The notes below the pieces were generated by a model. It made no database searches, was not told where the DNA came from, and worked only from the letters and a program-made list of their open reading frames with translations. DNA of 64,000 nt, from contig CACIZU010000002.1 in NCBI GenBank assembly GCA_902591185.1, positions 1 through 64,000 of the forward strand. The letters are read 5' to 3'. Origin of the DNA: an uncultured Pelagibacteraceae bacterium (GTDB lineage Bacteria; Pseudomonadota; Alphaproteobacteria; Pelagibacterales; Pelagibacteraceae). Made by a program: the position numbers and the translations under genes. Every line of letters starts with the position of its first letter. Position 1 is the first letter of the stretch. Positions 36,332 through 46,199 of the stretch are shown piece after piece.

Positions 36332-38143
36332 ATGAGTAATATTGATAATATTAGAAATTTTGCGATTATTGCTCATATTGATCATGGCAAATCTACAATA
36401 GCAGATAGAATAATTCATAACTGTGGTGGGCTTACCGAAAGAGAAATGAAAGCTCAAGTATTAGATTCAATGGATATTGAACGTGAAAGAGGAATTACAA
36501 TTAAGGCTCAAACAGTAAAACTTAATTATAAATCAAAAGATGGTAAAGATTATATTTTAAATATTATCGACACACCAGGTCATGTTGATTTTAGTTATGA
36601 GGTAAGTAGATCTCTTTATGCTTGTGAGGGATCAATTTTAATTGTTGATAGTACTCAAGGAGTAGAAGCCCAAACGCTTGCAAACGTTTATCAGGCTTTA
36701 GATATTAATCATGAAATAGTACCAGTTTTAAATAAAGTTGATCTTCCAGCATCAGATTTAGATAGAACAAAAAAACAAATCGAAGAAGTGATAGGTATTG
36801 ATACGGAAAATGCTATTCCTTGTTCTGGAAAAACAGGTGAAGGTATAGAAGATATTTTGGAGCAAATTATTACAATCTTACCTGGTCCTAAGGGCGAAAG
36901 TTTAGGTGATTTAAAATGTTTATTGATTGATAGTTGGTATGACACATATTTAGGAGTTGTTATTCTCGTAAGAGTTATTGACGGTAAAATTTCAAAAAAT
37001 ATGAAAATTAAAATGATGTCCACTAATCAAGAATATATTGTTGAAAAAGTTGGTGTATTTACTCCTAAAGCTACAGATATCAATGAATTAAATGCTGGAG
37101 AAATAGGCTTTATAACAACTGGAATAAAAGTTTTATCTGAAACAAAAGTTGGTGATACAATATGTGATGCTGTAAAACCTTTAAAGCAAGAGCTCCCTGG
37201 TTTTAAACCAAGCAAACCTGTAGTATTTTGTGGATTATTTCCCGTAGATAGTTCTGAGTATCAAAAATTAAAAGATGGTTTAGCTAAACTACAATTGAAT
37301 GATGCAAGTTTTTCATTTGAACCTGAGTCTTCTTCAGCATTAGGACTAGGATTTAGATGTGGGTTTTTAGGATTACTTCATTTAGAAATTGTTACAGAAA
37401 GATTAGAAAGAGAATTTGATGTAAATTTATTAACAACAACGCCAGGAGTTGTTTATAAAGTTCACATGAATAATGCAAACATTATTGATCTTCATAATCC
37501 TTCAAGTTTACCAGACCCAACATTAATTAAGCTAATTGAAGAACCTTGGATAAAAGCAACAATAATTACTCCAGATGAATATTTGGGCTCGATAATAAAA
37601 ATGTGTCAGGATAAAAGAGGAGTGCAAACCAATTTAAGTTATTCTGAGAATAGAGCTGTTGTAAATTATGAGTTACCTTTAAACGAAGTGGTTTTTGATT
37701 TTAATGATCGTTTAAAATCAATGTCTAGTGGATATGCTAGTTTTGATTATGAAATTATTGAACATAGAGAGGGTGATTTGGTAAAACTTGGAATTTTAGT
37801 TAATGCAGAGCCAGTAGATGCACTAGCAATGATGATTCATAAAGATTTTGCTCAAAGAACAGGAAGAGAAGTTTGTGAAAAGCTAAAAGATTTAATTCCA
37901 AGGCATAATTTTATGATACCAGTTCAAGCTGCAATTGGAGGCAAAATTATAGCAAGAGAAACTATTAAAGGTTTTAAAAAAGATGTTTTAACTAAAATTC
38001 ATGGTGGTGGAGCCACGGATAGAAAAAGAAAACTTCTTGAAAAGCAAAAGAAAGGTAAAGCTAGATCAAAACAATTTGGCAGAGTGGAAATTCCTCAGGA
38101 AGCATTTATTGGCGTATTAAAAATAAGTAAAGAAAAACAATGA
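36332..38143 (+). CDS. lepA: Elongation factor 4 (LepA GTPase)
   Basis: A 603-residue translational GTPase. G1 is AHIDHGKST (15-23), G2 with [14 protein letters not shown]3 DTPGHVDF and G4 NKVD. The LepA-specific C-terminal domain has [20 protein letters not shown] and [20 protein letters not shown]. LepA/EF4 helps ribosomes during stress and affects 30S assembly. The length matches the family (about 600). It is the last gene of the translation block; the gene after it begins a surface-glycan region after 48 bases. Confidence 0.97.
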   Translation: MSNIDNIRNFAIIAHIDHGKSTIADRIIHNCGGLTEREMKAQVLDSMDIERERGITIKAQTVKLNYKSKDGKDYILNIIDTPGHVDFSYEVSRSLYACEGSILIVDSTQGVEAQTLANVYQALDINHEIVPVLNKVDLPASDLDRTKKQIEEVIGIDTENAIPCSGKTGEGIEDILEQIITILPGPKGESLGDLKCLLIDSWYDTYLGVVILVRVIDGKISKNMKIKMMSTNQEYIVEKVGVFTPKATDINELNAGEIGFITTGIKVLSETKVGDTICDAVKPLKQELPGFKPSKPVVFCGLFPVDSSEYQKLKDGLAKLQLNDASFSFEPESSSALGLGFRCGFLGLLHLEIVTERLEREFDVNLLTTTPGVVYKVHMNNANIIDLHNPSSLPDPTLIKLIEEPWIKATIITPDEYLGSIIKMCQDKRGVQTNLSYSENRAVVNYELPLNEVVFDFNDRLKSMSSGYASFDYEIIEHREGDLVKLGILVNAEPVDALAMMIHKDFAQRTGREVCEKLKDLIPRHNFMIPVQAAIGGKIIARETIKGFKKDVLTKIHGGGATDRKRKLLEKQKKGKARSKQFGRVEIPQEAFIGVLKISKEKQ

Positions 38144-38191
38144 TTAATTTGATAGTTATTAGATATATTTAATACCTTAGTTTGTAAGCTT

Positions 38192-38599
38192 ATGATTATA
38201 TATTCAAATAAAAAAAAAAATAAAATTTTGGGTGTTTTACATAGGTCTAAAAAAATTTCGAATAAAAGAAATAATATTTCTCCAATTAATGAATATCTTC
38301 AAATTTCAAGTCAAAAATTAAAAAAAGGTGATTATATAAATCCTCATGTTCATCTAAAAAATAAAAGAATAATATTTAGCACTCAAGAGGCATGGTTTGT
38401 TTTAAAAGGAAAATTATCTGTAAAAATTTTTGATATAGATAAAAAAAATATTAAAAATCTCATTTTAAATAAAGGAGATATTTATGTTTTTTTTTGTGGG
38501 GGTCATTCATTCAAAGTTTTAAGTAATAATGCAGAATTTTATGAAATAAAAAATGGCCCTTATCAAAAAAATGTAAAAGACATTGAATATTTTAAGTAA
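38192..38599 (+). CDS. Small cupin-fold protein at the start of the glycan island
   Basis: A 135-residue protein with a single cupin barrel. PHVHLKNKRIIFSTQEAWFV carries the H-x-H and Glu of motif 1, and DIYVFFCGGHSFKV the His of motif 2. It begins with a Lys/Asn-rich segment. Proteins of this type are often found in surface-polysaccharide clusters (sometimes called WbuC-like or sugar-binding cupins), but the reaction is unknown. It is not the larger sugar 3,4-ketoisomerase (FdtA) type. It lies 48 bases behind lepA and 50 bases before gmd. Confidence 0.65.
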   Translation: MIIYSNKKKNKILGVLHRSKKISNKRNNISPINEYLQISSQKLKKGDYINPHVHLKNKRIIFSTQEAWFVLKGKLSVKIFDIDKKNIKNLILNKGDIYVFFCGGHSFKVLSNNAEFYEIKNGPYQKNVKDIEYFK

Positions 38600-38649
38600 T
38601 TTTTGTGAATTAAGTTTTTTAATTTAGCAAATAGTATATTAATTCGATT

Positions 38650-39624
38650 ATGAAAAAAAAAGCATTTATTACAGGAATTAATGGCCAAGATGGAAGTTAT
38701 TTATCAAATCTTTTAGTAGAAAAAGGCTATAAAGTTTATGGTTTGGTTAGAAGAAATTCAATTAATGAACATCAAACAACAAGACTTGATCTATTAAATA
38801 ATAAAATTGATTTAAGTTATGGAGACTTGTTAGACGAAAGCTCCTTGGAAAGTAAAATCAGAAAAATTAAGCCAGATGAAATTTATAATTTAGCTGCGCA
38901 ATCACATGTAAAAGTTAGTTTTGAAATACCTCAATTTACAGTAAAAACAAATGCAATCGGTGTCTTAAATATGTTAGAGGCATTTAGAAAATTTTCTGCA
39001 AAAGGAAGATTTTATCAAGCTTCATCATCAGAAATGTTTGGAGTAAATGTGGATAAAGACAAATTTCAAAGAGAAACAACAGAACTTGCTCCTAATAGCC
39101 CATATGGATGTTCTAAAGTTTTTTCATTTTATTTAACAAAATTTTACAGACGAGCATATAAATTATTTGTGTGTAATGGTATTTTATTTAACCACGAGTC
39201 ACCCTTTAGAGGTACAAATTTTGTAACTAATAAGATTGTGAAAGGAGCAGTATCAATAAAACTTGGATTGCAAAATAAATTAGAGCTAGGCAATTTAGAT
39301 GCTTGTCGTGATTGGGGTCACTCGAAAGATTATGTAGAAGCAATGCATAGAATTATAAATCATAAGGTTGCAGATGATTTTGTTGTGGCATCTGGAAAAA
39401 CTTTTTCTGTTAGGGATTTTTGTAGTATCACATTCAAAAAATTAGGGTTAAATTATAAAGACTATGTAGTACAAAATAAAAAATATTTTAGGCCTGGAGA
39501 AGTGCCTTTCCTAAAAGGCGATGCGAGAAGAGCAAGAAAAATTTTAAAGTGGAAGCCAAAGTATACAATATATGCTTTGATTGATGAAATGATAGAAAGC
39601 TGGAACAAAACATTAGAAAGATAA
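38650..39624 (+). CDS. gmd: GDP-mannose 4,6-dehydratase
   Basis: A 324-residue short-chain dehydrogenase of the extended type that converts GDP-mannose to GDP-4-keto-6-deoxymannose. The NADP fingerprint GINGQDGSYLSNLLVEKGY is at 9-27. The active-site Tyr and Lys are in SPYGCSKVF (about 150-158). VCNGILFNHESPFRGTNFVT is diagnostic of Gmd, as is GNLDACRDWGHSKDYVEAMH. The product is a precursor of fucose, rhamnose, perosamine and related sugars; no reductase or aminotransferase for these follows here. Its stop overlaps the start of the membrane-protein gene by one base. Confidence 0.92.
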   Translation: MKKKAFITGINGQDGSYLSNLLVEKGYKVYGLVRRNSINEHQTTRLDLLNNKIDLSYGDLLDESSLESKIRKIKPDEIYNLAAQSHVKVSFEIPQFTVKTNAIGVLNMLEAFRKFSAKGRFYQASSSEMFGVNVDKDKFQRETTELAPNSPYGCSKVFSFYLTKFYRRAYKLFVCNGILFNHESPFRGTNFVTNKIVKGAVSIKLGLQNKLELGNLDACRDWGHSKDYVEAMHRIINHKVADDFVVASGKTFSVRDFCSITFKKLGLNYKDYVVQNKKYFRPGEVPFLKGDARRARKILKWKPKYTIYALIDEMIESWNKTLER

Positions 39625-41366
39625 TGTTTTTTAATTTTATCTCATTTATATCAATTTATATTTTTTTTTTTACAATAATTTTATCAGCTGGCAAAATAGC
39701 AAATAATTATATCTTACAATTTAAAAACCTAAGTTTAGGTGAGCATGGCATATTAGGTTTTATAATTTTTTATTTTTTAAGTTTATGTATTCACTTTTTT
39801 TTTGCGATTAATGATTTAATAATTTTTTCTGTTTTTCTCATACTAATAATTTTCTTCGTAAGAAATTTTAGAAATATTCTAAAAATAAATAAAATTAGTA
39901 ATTTAAAGTTATTTATTACTTTTTTAATTTTTTTAATAATATCAATCACGAATAATCATCATGATGATTTATATATATTCCAGCTTCCTATTATAAATTA
40001 TATGCAAAATTATAAGATTGTTTTTGGCTTAATTAATTTGAATGATTTTATCGGGCAAGGTCATAGCTTTTATGAGATTATGTCACTTTTTAAAATTCCG
40101 ATATACGAAAATAGAGCATACTTTTTATTACCGATAATATTTTTACATTTTTTTGTAATTTTTTTGTTCGAATCTCTTGAAATTGAAAAAAATAAATTTG
40201 TAAAATATTTTATTTATTTTGTTATCGCTTTATTAATCATTAGATTCAATAGAAGTAAAGAATATGGAACAGATCTGCCAATTTTATGTTTACTATTTTA
40301 TATTCAAATAAATTTTTTTCGCTTTTTAAACTCCAAAAATATTGAATATTTTTTTAAATCTATTTTAGCAAGTTTGTTCTGTATAATTTTAAAACTTTAT
40401 GGAGTTCTTTCTATATTTTATGTGTTTGCTTTTTTGCCTTTACTTAAAAAGGATGTGTTTAGAATATTTGAGAAAAAAAAATATATATTTTTTATTTTAT
40501 CAATATTCTTCTTAACTATAACAAAAAATATCATAGTTTCGGGATGTATGTTTTATCCAATTTCTGAAATCTGTTTAGATAAAAAGTATGCTAACTGGTC
40601 TATAGGAAGGGAGATAGCAGAAAAAAGAAATGAATTTTATAGTGCCCAAGTTTTTGGATGGAGATCTTATACAAAAAATATTAATCAAGGAAAATTTATA
40701 TCTGCAAAAGGATATCTTGAAACGAATGCAGTTGAAAAAATTAAAGGCTTAATGACTGATAAAGATTTAGAAAAAATTATTACTGGGATTGTGATAGTTT
40801 TTTTATTCATACTAATCTCAGTATCATCAAAAAATAAAATTAAAATCGATAAAATAAAACGATATCCTAACTTAATAATATTATTATGTTTTTTTATACC
40901 ATTTATGATTTGGTCGATTAAGTTTCCACAAAGTAGATATGGATATTTTTCATATGTTTCCTGCTTATTTTTTTATATATCATATCGATATTTTAATTTA
41001 GGAGAAATAAATAAAAAATCTGTAAAAATTTTTTTTTCAATATTATTAATTTTTCTTTCAACTAAGAATATTTTAAGAATTCATAGTGAAATTCAAAATA
41101 ACAATAATAATATAAATCAATATCCAATAAAAAAATTTAAGTCAGATGATTATATCGTAAAATTAATAGATAATATTAAATTTAATATTCCAAAAAACTC
41201 TTTTATGGAGTGCTCAAATATACCAATGCTATGTCTTGCAAATCAAAAGATGATTAAAAAAGCAAAAGTATATAATGGATATTATTTTCTAGAAAATAAT
41301 TCATCGGAATTAAGACGGCATATAAGTTCTTCTGCTTATTATGATATGATAGAAACTAATAATTAA
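39624..41366 (+). CDS. Polytopic membrane protein of the glycan island
   Basis: A 580-residue, extremely hydrophobic protein with roughly a dozen predicted transmembrane helices and a C-terminal soluble tail of about 110 residues. It starts MFFNFISFISIYIFFFTIIL and continues NLSLGEHGILGFIIFYFL. The layout recalls O-antigen polymerases or large family GT-C glycosyltransferases, but no family motif is strong enough to name it. It starts in an overlap with gmd, so it is probably expressed with that gene. Its 3' end overlaps the convergent GT2 gene by 11 bases. An enzyme handling lipid-linked glycans is the best guess. Confidence 0.7.
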   Translation: MFFNFISFISIYIFFFTIILSAGKIANNYILQFKNLSLGEHGILGFIIFYFLSLCIHFFFAINDLIIFSVFLILIIFFVRNFRNILKINKISNLKLFITFLIFLIISITNNHHDDLYIFQLPIINYMQNYKIVFGLINLNDFIGQGHSFYEIMSLFKIPIYENRAYFLLPIIFLHFFVIFLFESLEIEKNKFVKYFIYFVIALLIIRFNRSKEYGTDLPILCLLFYIQINFFRFLNSKNIEYFFKSILASLFCIILKLYGVLSIFYVFAFLPLLKKDVFRIFEKKKYIFFILSIFFLTITKNIIVSGCMFYPISEICLDKKYANWSIGREIAEKRNEFYSAQVFGWRSYTKNINQGKFISAKGYLETNAVEKIKGLMTDKDLEKIITGIVIVFLFILISVSSKNKIKIDKIKRYPNLIILLCFFIPFMIWSIKFPQSRYGYFSYVSCLFFYISYRYFNLGEINKKSVKIFFSILLIFLSTKNILRIHSEIQNNNNNINQYPIKKFKSDDYIVKLIDNIKFNIPKNSFMECSNIPMLCLANQKMIKKAKVYNGYYFLENNSSELRRHISSSAYYDMIETNN

Positions 41367-42081
41367 TATTTATTAATCTTAATTTAATTAGTCCGATTAT
41401 ATTTCTCAAAGCAATTGATGGTATCTTGCTTAAATGAAAAACATTTGTATTACCACTAATTCTTATTCTATGATTAATTTTTATTTGATGAATTTTAATA
41501 TTTTTTTTTAAGCAAATAGCTACAAACCCCCACCAAAATCCCTCTACCATAAATTTCAAAAATGGGTTTATCTTTTTTAAAAAACTTGATTTGCAAAAAA
41601 TATAAGGGCAACTAGGATCATGAATATTTGAAAAAAAAAGAATCCGATGAAATAATAAGAAAAATTTTGACATGAGTAGCCTCTGTAGACTATCACTTCT
41701 TTTGAACCTGTGACCTATAATTACACTATCACTTAAAAGAAATCTTTTATTCCAAAACTTTTTAAAATCTTTTGGATCACACTGACCATCAGAGTCAACA
41801 CTTAAAATATATTCTCCTTTTGCAATTTTTATAGAAGACCTTACTGCATTTGCATAACCTCTTTTTTTATTTTTAATATTAGAAACAAATTTTTTTTTAT
41901 TTTTAATTAATATTTTTTTTAAGACTTCTTTTGTCTTGTCAGTACTCCCATCTTCTGCAATTATCATTTCATAATTTATTGATAACTTATCAAGTGTATT
42001 TTTCCATTCTAATAAGGTCTTTTCTATTGTTTTTTCTTCATTATAAATTGGAAATATTATTGAAAGTTTTTTTATGTTCAT
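41356..42081 (-). CDS. Family 2 glycosyltransferase (dolichyl-phosphate-mannose-synthase-like)
   Basis: A 241-residue GT-A enzyme. LSIIFPIYNEEKTIEKTL (6-23) opens the nucleotide-binding fold. AEDGSTDKTKEVL and ILSVDSDGQCDPKDFKKFWN supply the D-x-D-type metal-binding aspartates. The short length, without membrane helices, resembles polyprenyl-phosphate sugar transferases. It is the only gene in the first half of the island on the minus strand, with its promoter in the 86-base divergent gap. Sugar donor and acceptor are unknown. Confidence 0.85.
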   Translation of the reverse strand: MNIKKLSIIFPIYNEEKTIEKTLLEWKNTLDKLSINYEMIIAEDGSTDKTKEVLKKILIKNKKKFVSNIKNKKRGYANAVRSSIKIAKGEYILSVDSDGQCDPKDFKKFWNKRFLLSDSVIIGHRFKRSDSLQRLLMSKFFLLFHRILFFSNIHDPSCPYIFCKSSFLKKINPFLKFMVEGFWWGFVAICLKKNIKIHQIKINHRIRISGNTNVFHLSKIPSIALRNIIGLIKLRLININY

Positions 42082-42176
42082 AATCTAGTATAATTAACTA
42101 CATTAGAAAATAGCAATTTCAAGATTAATAAAAAAACTTATATATAGATAAAATAATTAAAAAATTTTTGTTAGAA

Positions 42177-42983
42177 ATGTCTGCAACTAAAAAAAAAATA
42201 TTTATCTTATTTTCAGGAGAAATGCGTTTTTTCTATGAAAATATTTTATCAATAAATGAAAGTTTAAATGATTATGATAAAATATTCCTTTTTTATCCGT
42301 GGAATCATCAAAGTGAAGTAATAAAAAAATTTAAGAAATATTATACCAAAAATCATATAAATTATATTTCAGAGAATAATTGGGACAAAATTTTAGAAAA
42401 AATTAAATATCCGGATAACGCAGCAAGTATTTCAGGAGGGTTATTTTTTATGTGGGATGCACTTACACAATCCTTTTCTAAGTTAAAACATGATCTGAAT
42501 GATAATGATTTAATACTAAGATTTAGATCAGATATTAAGATTAATTCAAAAAAACTAAATTTAAATTTAGATAATGTAAAAAACAATACACTTTACATAC
42601 CTGATTGTTATCATTGGAATGGTTATAATGATCAAGTTTTTTTATCAAAAGTTAAGACATTAAGTAAGTTTAGTAATTTTTTTGAATTTGTTAATAAATC
42701 AATAGAAAAAAATTATTTCATATGCCCAGAATATATTTTCTATAAATTTCTTAAAAAAGAAAAAATCAATACTATTTTTTTTGAATTTGATTACCAAATT
42801 TTGAAAAATAAAAAAATAGTAGAAAATAAAGATATGCTTGTAAAAGGAGGAAAAAGCTATATTCCAATAAAAGATAAAATTACAATAAAAATTTTAAAAA
42901 TTTTATATAAATTTAGAAATTTTAAAGAATTTTATTTAAAAAAAAAGAAAAGGAATAAAAATCAAAACTTATTTTATGACTAA
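42177..42983 (+). CDS. Conserved-looking protein of unknown function (first gene of the five-gene module)
   Basis: A 268-residue protein that I do not recognise with certainty. It begins with a Rossmann-like strand (KKIFILFSGEMRFFYENIL), continues with FLFYPWNHQ and contains NDLILRFRSDIKI, an R-x-D element resembling that of polysaccharide-modifying or WavE-like LPS synthesis proteins. The C-terminus is basic (KKKKRNKNQN). A glycosyltransferase-like role in glycan synthesis is possible. The ATG at 42177 was chosen; a TTG at 42168 would add three residues. Its end overlaps the PFK-like gene by 8 bases, which implies translational coupling. Confidence 0.6.
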   Translation: MSATKKKIFILFSGEMRFFYENILSINESLNDYDKIFLFYPWNHQSEVIKKFKKYYTKNHINYISENNWDKILEKIKYPDNAASISGGLFFMWDALTQSFSKLKHDLNDNDLILRFRSDIKINSKKLNLNLDNVKNNTLYIPDCYHWNGYNDQVFLSKVKTLSKFSNFFEFVNKSIEKNYFICPEYIFYKFLKKEKINTIFFEFDYQILKNKKIVENKDMLVKGGKSYIPIKDKITIKILKILYKFRNFKEFYLKKKKRNKNQNLFYD

Positions 42984-44109
42984 AAATTTTTTAATTTTAA
43001 TGTCAGGAGGAACAACTCCAGTTATTAATTCAACATTAGTTGGTATTATTGAAAAAATAAAAAAAAAATCTTCTAAAATTAAAATTTTTTCTGGACAACC
43101 TGGAATTGATGGAGTTTTAAAAAATAGATTTATAGATTTAACAAAGTTCACTAAATCTAAATTGAAGGTTATTTCAAAAATACCAGGATCTCATATAGTG
43201 GGAACTACAAGATTAAAAAAACTTAATATTAGAGAGATAAATCTTTTAAAAAAAAATTTAATAAATAAAAAAATTGATAATATTATTAATATTGGAGGCA
43301 ATGGAACTCTTCAACAAACAATAGACTTATCAAACCGTTTAAGAAATTTTAATTTTATATCTTGTCCAAAAACAGTTGATAATGATCTTGGGGATATAAA
43401 TTTCAATAAGATGTTGTGTAATCCTGGGTTCTCTTCATGTATCAGTATTTGGAAATTTTTTTTAGAGATGATCAACTTAGAAAATATAGGTGCAAAATCT
43501 CATGATAAGATTATTATTTCACAAACTTTTGGAAGAGAAACTGGTTTTATTTGTGGGGCCATTAGATATTGGGATCAAAAAAGAAAATTACCTATAATGT
43601 TATTATTACCCGAAGATAAAAAAAATTATTCAGAGATATTATTGTATGCAAAAAAACAAATTAAAAAATTTGGTCGTTTAATGATTTTTTTGTCTGAAGG
43701 ATACAACTTAAGTAATATTGTTCCTAAATATGACAAAAGTGGTCAAATAATGTATGGATCAAGTGGAACATCAAGTGCACAAATTTTATTAAATAAATTA
43801 AACAAGAATGGTATTCAATCAAGAATATTTAATCCAACAATTTTACAAAGAGTTTTTAGTTTTAAAAATCAAGTTATAAATAAGAAAGATAATTTATTTG
43901 CAAAAAATGTTGGAATTTGTGCAGTGAAGCTTCTTTTAGCAAATAAAAAATCATATTTGATTGGTTTATCTGATAAAAATAAAATTAACCCAATATCTTT
44001 TAGTGATTGTAAAAAATATAGTAGAAAAATGCCAGTAAGATTCATTAAATCTGGTTCGTTTGATGTATCAAATGATTATATAAAGTATTTAAATAAAGTG
44101 ATGAAATAA
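42976..44109 (+). CDS. Divergent phosphofructokinase-family kinase
   Basis: A 377-residue PFK-superfamily protein. The opening ILMSGGTTPVINSTL matches the GG-x-x-PG-x-N segment. GGNGTL (107-112) replaces the usual GGDGS (ATP) or GGDDT (pyrophosphate). PKTVDNDL (131-138) has Lys where ATP-dependent enzymes have Gly and is typical of the pyrophosphate-using group, while the catalytic base D135 is kept. FGRETGFI (185-192) and LSEGYN (239-244) match the later motifs. So the fold and catalytic base are retained but the metal/phosphate site is altered (Asp to Asn). It probably phosphorylates a sugar or sugar phosphate other than fructose 6-phosphate for nucleotide-sugar synthesis. It overlaps both neighbours. 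Confidence 0.78.
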   Translation: MTKNFLILMSGGTTPVINSTLVGIIEKIKKKSSKIKIFSGQPGIDGVLKNRFIDLTKFTKSKLKVISKIPGSHIVGTTRLKKLNIREINLLKKNLINKKIDNIINIGGNGTLQQTIDLSNRLRNFNFISCPKTVDNDLGDINFNKMLCNPGFSSCISIWKFFLEMINLENIGAKSHDKIIISQTFGRETGFICGAIRYWDQKRKLPIMLLLPEDKKNYSEILLYAKKQIKKFGRLMIFLSEGYNLSNIVPKYDKSGQIMYGSSGTSSAQILLNKLNKNGIQSRIFNPTILQRVFSFKNQVINKKDNLFAKNVGICAVKLLLANKKSYLIGLSDKNKINPISFSDCKKYSRKMPVRFIKSGSFDVSNDYIKYLNKVMK

Positions 44110-46199
44110 TGAAAATAGGCATAGCTGTTTTAGCGTATAATAGGCCCAAGCATTTAAAAAGAGTTATTGATGCAATTGTTAAACAGAAAATTGAATCAAT
44201 AAATGTTTACATAGATGGTGCAGCTGATAAGGAAATATATAAAAACCAAGAAAAAATATTTAAACTATTAAAAAATTACAAATCTAAAATTTTAATTAAT
44301 TTAATTAAACAACCTAAAAATAATGGTTTAGCCTTCTCGGTTACAAATGCAGTAACTAGTGAATTAAAAATCAATGATGCAGTTATATTATTAGAAGATG
44401 ACTGTGTTCCTTTGAGTGGTTTTTTTGACTATATGTTTAGTGGGTTAAAAAAATATCGTTCATCAAAAAACGTTAGAAGTATATGCTCGTACAATAATCT
44501 TGAAACTAAATCAGATGACGCCTTTTTTTTAAAACGGTTTAATCCTTGGGGGTGGGCAACTTGGAAAGATAGATGGAAAAAACATAATTTTGAAATAAAA
44601 AATACAATTACTCAAATAAAAAATAATGGAACTATAGATAGTTTGCCTTTAGATTTAAAATCCTATTCTGAAAATAGTGAAATAATTAATGGCACGCAAG
44701 ATATTTGGAGTCTTTCTTGGACACTTACACACTATTTGGATAATTCTCTTATACTCTATCCTTCGCATTCATATATTGAAAATATTGGATTTGATGGAAC
44801 AGGTGTTCATTGTTCTTCTACTAATATATTTAAAATAAATCATAAAAATAAAAAATGTATTCTTCCGAAAAAAATTAATTTTAATTTACAGAATGAAACA
44901 AAATATAATTCATTCTTAATAGAAAATTCATTTAGAACTTTTTTAAAGAAAAAAAAATTAGATCTGGTTGAACCATATGTATTTATAAGAAATAAAGATT
45001 ATATATTAGGCAATCAAATAAAATTTTACATAGAAAAATTTGTTAACTCTACTCCCATATTTGATATACACACACACTTATTTCCATCAAAATTTAAAAA
45101 ATATTATAATGTAGGTTTAATTAAACTTTTAAATTATCATTATTTAAAAGCTGAACTTTTCTCATTAGGAAATATAAAAATAAATTATTTTAATAAGTTA
45201 AATGATAATAAAAAAGCAAGAATAATTTGGAATAATTTATTTTTAAACAGATATCCTTTATCTACTGCAACACAAGGAGTTTTAAGAATTTTAAAAATTT
45301 ATGGTGTTGACGATGTTAACCAAAAATTTGAAAAAATATTAAAAATTACCAACGAAAATCAACTTTCCGAAGGGGATATTTTTAGTATCACAAATATAAA
45401 GCAGGTAGTTATGACAAATAATCCTTTTGAAAAAGATGAAAAAAAAATTCTTAATTTGAATAAAGATAATAGATATTTACCTTCAATAAGAATTGATGAC
45501 TTGTTTTTAAAACCAAAAAATAAAAAAGATTTTTTAATGTCCTCTTATCTTTCAAATCATGAGAAAATAAAAAAAACAATTAATGAAATTAAAAAAATAT
45601 TAAAAATTAACAGACCTTCTTATTTTTCATTGTCATCAGAAAATTTTGATGAATTTAAAAATGATTTATTTTTTGATAATTTTTTACCATTATTAAGACA
45701 ATCTAAAACACCAATGATGTTATTAATTGGAGTTAAAAGAGGTGTTAATAAATTATATAATGATGCAGGTGATGGCATTGGTACAATGAACCTAAATAAT
45801 TTAGAAAAAATTTTAAGTAAATTCCCAAATAATAATTTCTTAATATCATGTCTTGATTATAGAGATCAATTTAGACTGAACGTTTTAGCAAGAAAATTTC
45901 AAAATTTGAAAATAGTTGGTTTTTGGTGGTTTAATAACAATGAAAGCATAATAGAAAATTTATTAAAACAAAGATTTGAATTATTGGGAGATAATTTCAT
46001 ATTACAACATTCGGATGCGAGGATAGTGGATCAATTAGTTTACAAATGGTTAGATTTCAAAAGTATTTATATTAAAGTAATGGTTGAAAAATACCATAAG
46101 CTCTTAAGTTTAGGATATAAAATTAAAGCAAGTGATTTAGAAAAGAAAATAAATTTTCACTTTGAAGAAATGCCCCAAAAAAATATTAGATTAAAATGA
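44109..46199 (+). CDS. Glycosyltransferase fused to a uronate-isomerase-like amidohydrolase domain
   Basis: A 696-residue two-domain protein. Residues 1 to about 265 are a GT-A glycosyltransferase (IGIAVLAYNRPKHLKRVIDA, acidic LLEDDCVP at 94-101, and NPWGWATWKDRW at 145-156, a motif seen in GT2/HlpA-like enzymes). Residues about 315-690 resemble the TIM-barrel uronate isomerases (UxaC): the metal-binding HxH in FDIHTHLFP (H321, H323), GVKRGVNKLYNDAGDGIG (541-558), CLDYRDQFRLN, GFWWFNNNES (604-613) and HSDAR (634-638), whose Asp would close the metal site. I know of no described protein with this combination. It overlaps the PFK-like gene by one base and the nucleotidyltransferase by four. Confidence 0.75.
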   Translation: MKIGIAVLAYNRPKHLKRVIDAIVKQKIESINVYIDGAADKEIYKNQEKIFKLLKNYKSKILINLIKQPKNNGLAFSVTNAVTSELKINDAVILLEDDCVPLSGFFDYMFSGLKKYRSSKNVRSICSYNNLETKSDDAFFLKRFNPWGWATWKDRWKKHNFEIKNTITQIKNNGTIDSLPLDLKSYSENSEIINGTQDIWSLSWTLTHYLDNSLILYPSHSYIENIGFDGTGVHCSSTNIFKINHKNKKCILPKKINFNLQNETKYNSFLIENSFRTFLKKKKLDLVEPYVFIRNKDYILGNQIKFYIEKFVNSTPIFDIHTHLFPSKFKKYYNVGLIKLLNYHYLKAELFSLGNIKINYFNKLNDNKKARIIWNNLFLNRYPLSTATQGVLRILKIYGVDDVNQKFEKILKITNENQLSEGDIFSITNIKQVVMTNNPFEKDEKKILNLNKDNRYLPSIRIDDLFLKPKNKKDFLMSSYLSNHEKIKKTINEIKKILKINRPSYFSLSSENFDEFKNDLFFDNFLPLLRQSKTPMMLLIGVKRGVNKLYNDAGDGIGTMNLNNLEKILSKFPNNNFLISCLDYRDQFRLNVLARKFQNLKIVGFWWFNNNESIIENLLKQRFELLGDNFILQHSDARIVDQLVYKWLDFKSIYIKVMVEKYHKLLSLGYKIKASDLEKKINFHFEEMPQKNIRLK

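Noticed and set aside
42976-44109. Ordinary glycolytic 6-phosphofructokinase
   Set aside because: Altered GGNGT motif and glycan-island context make this unlikely.
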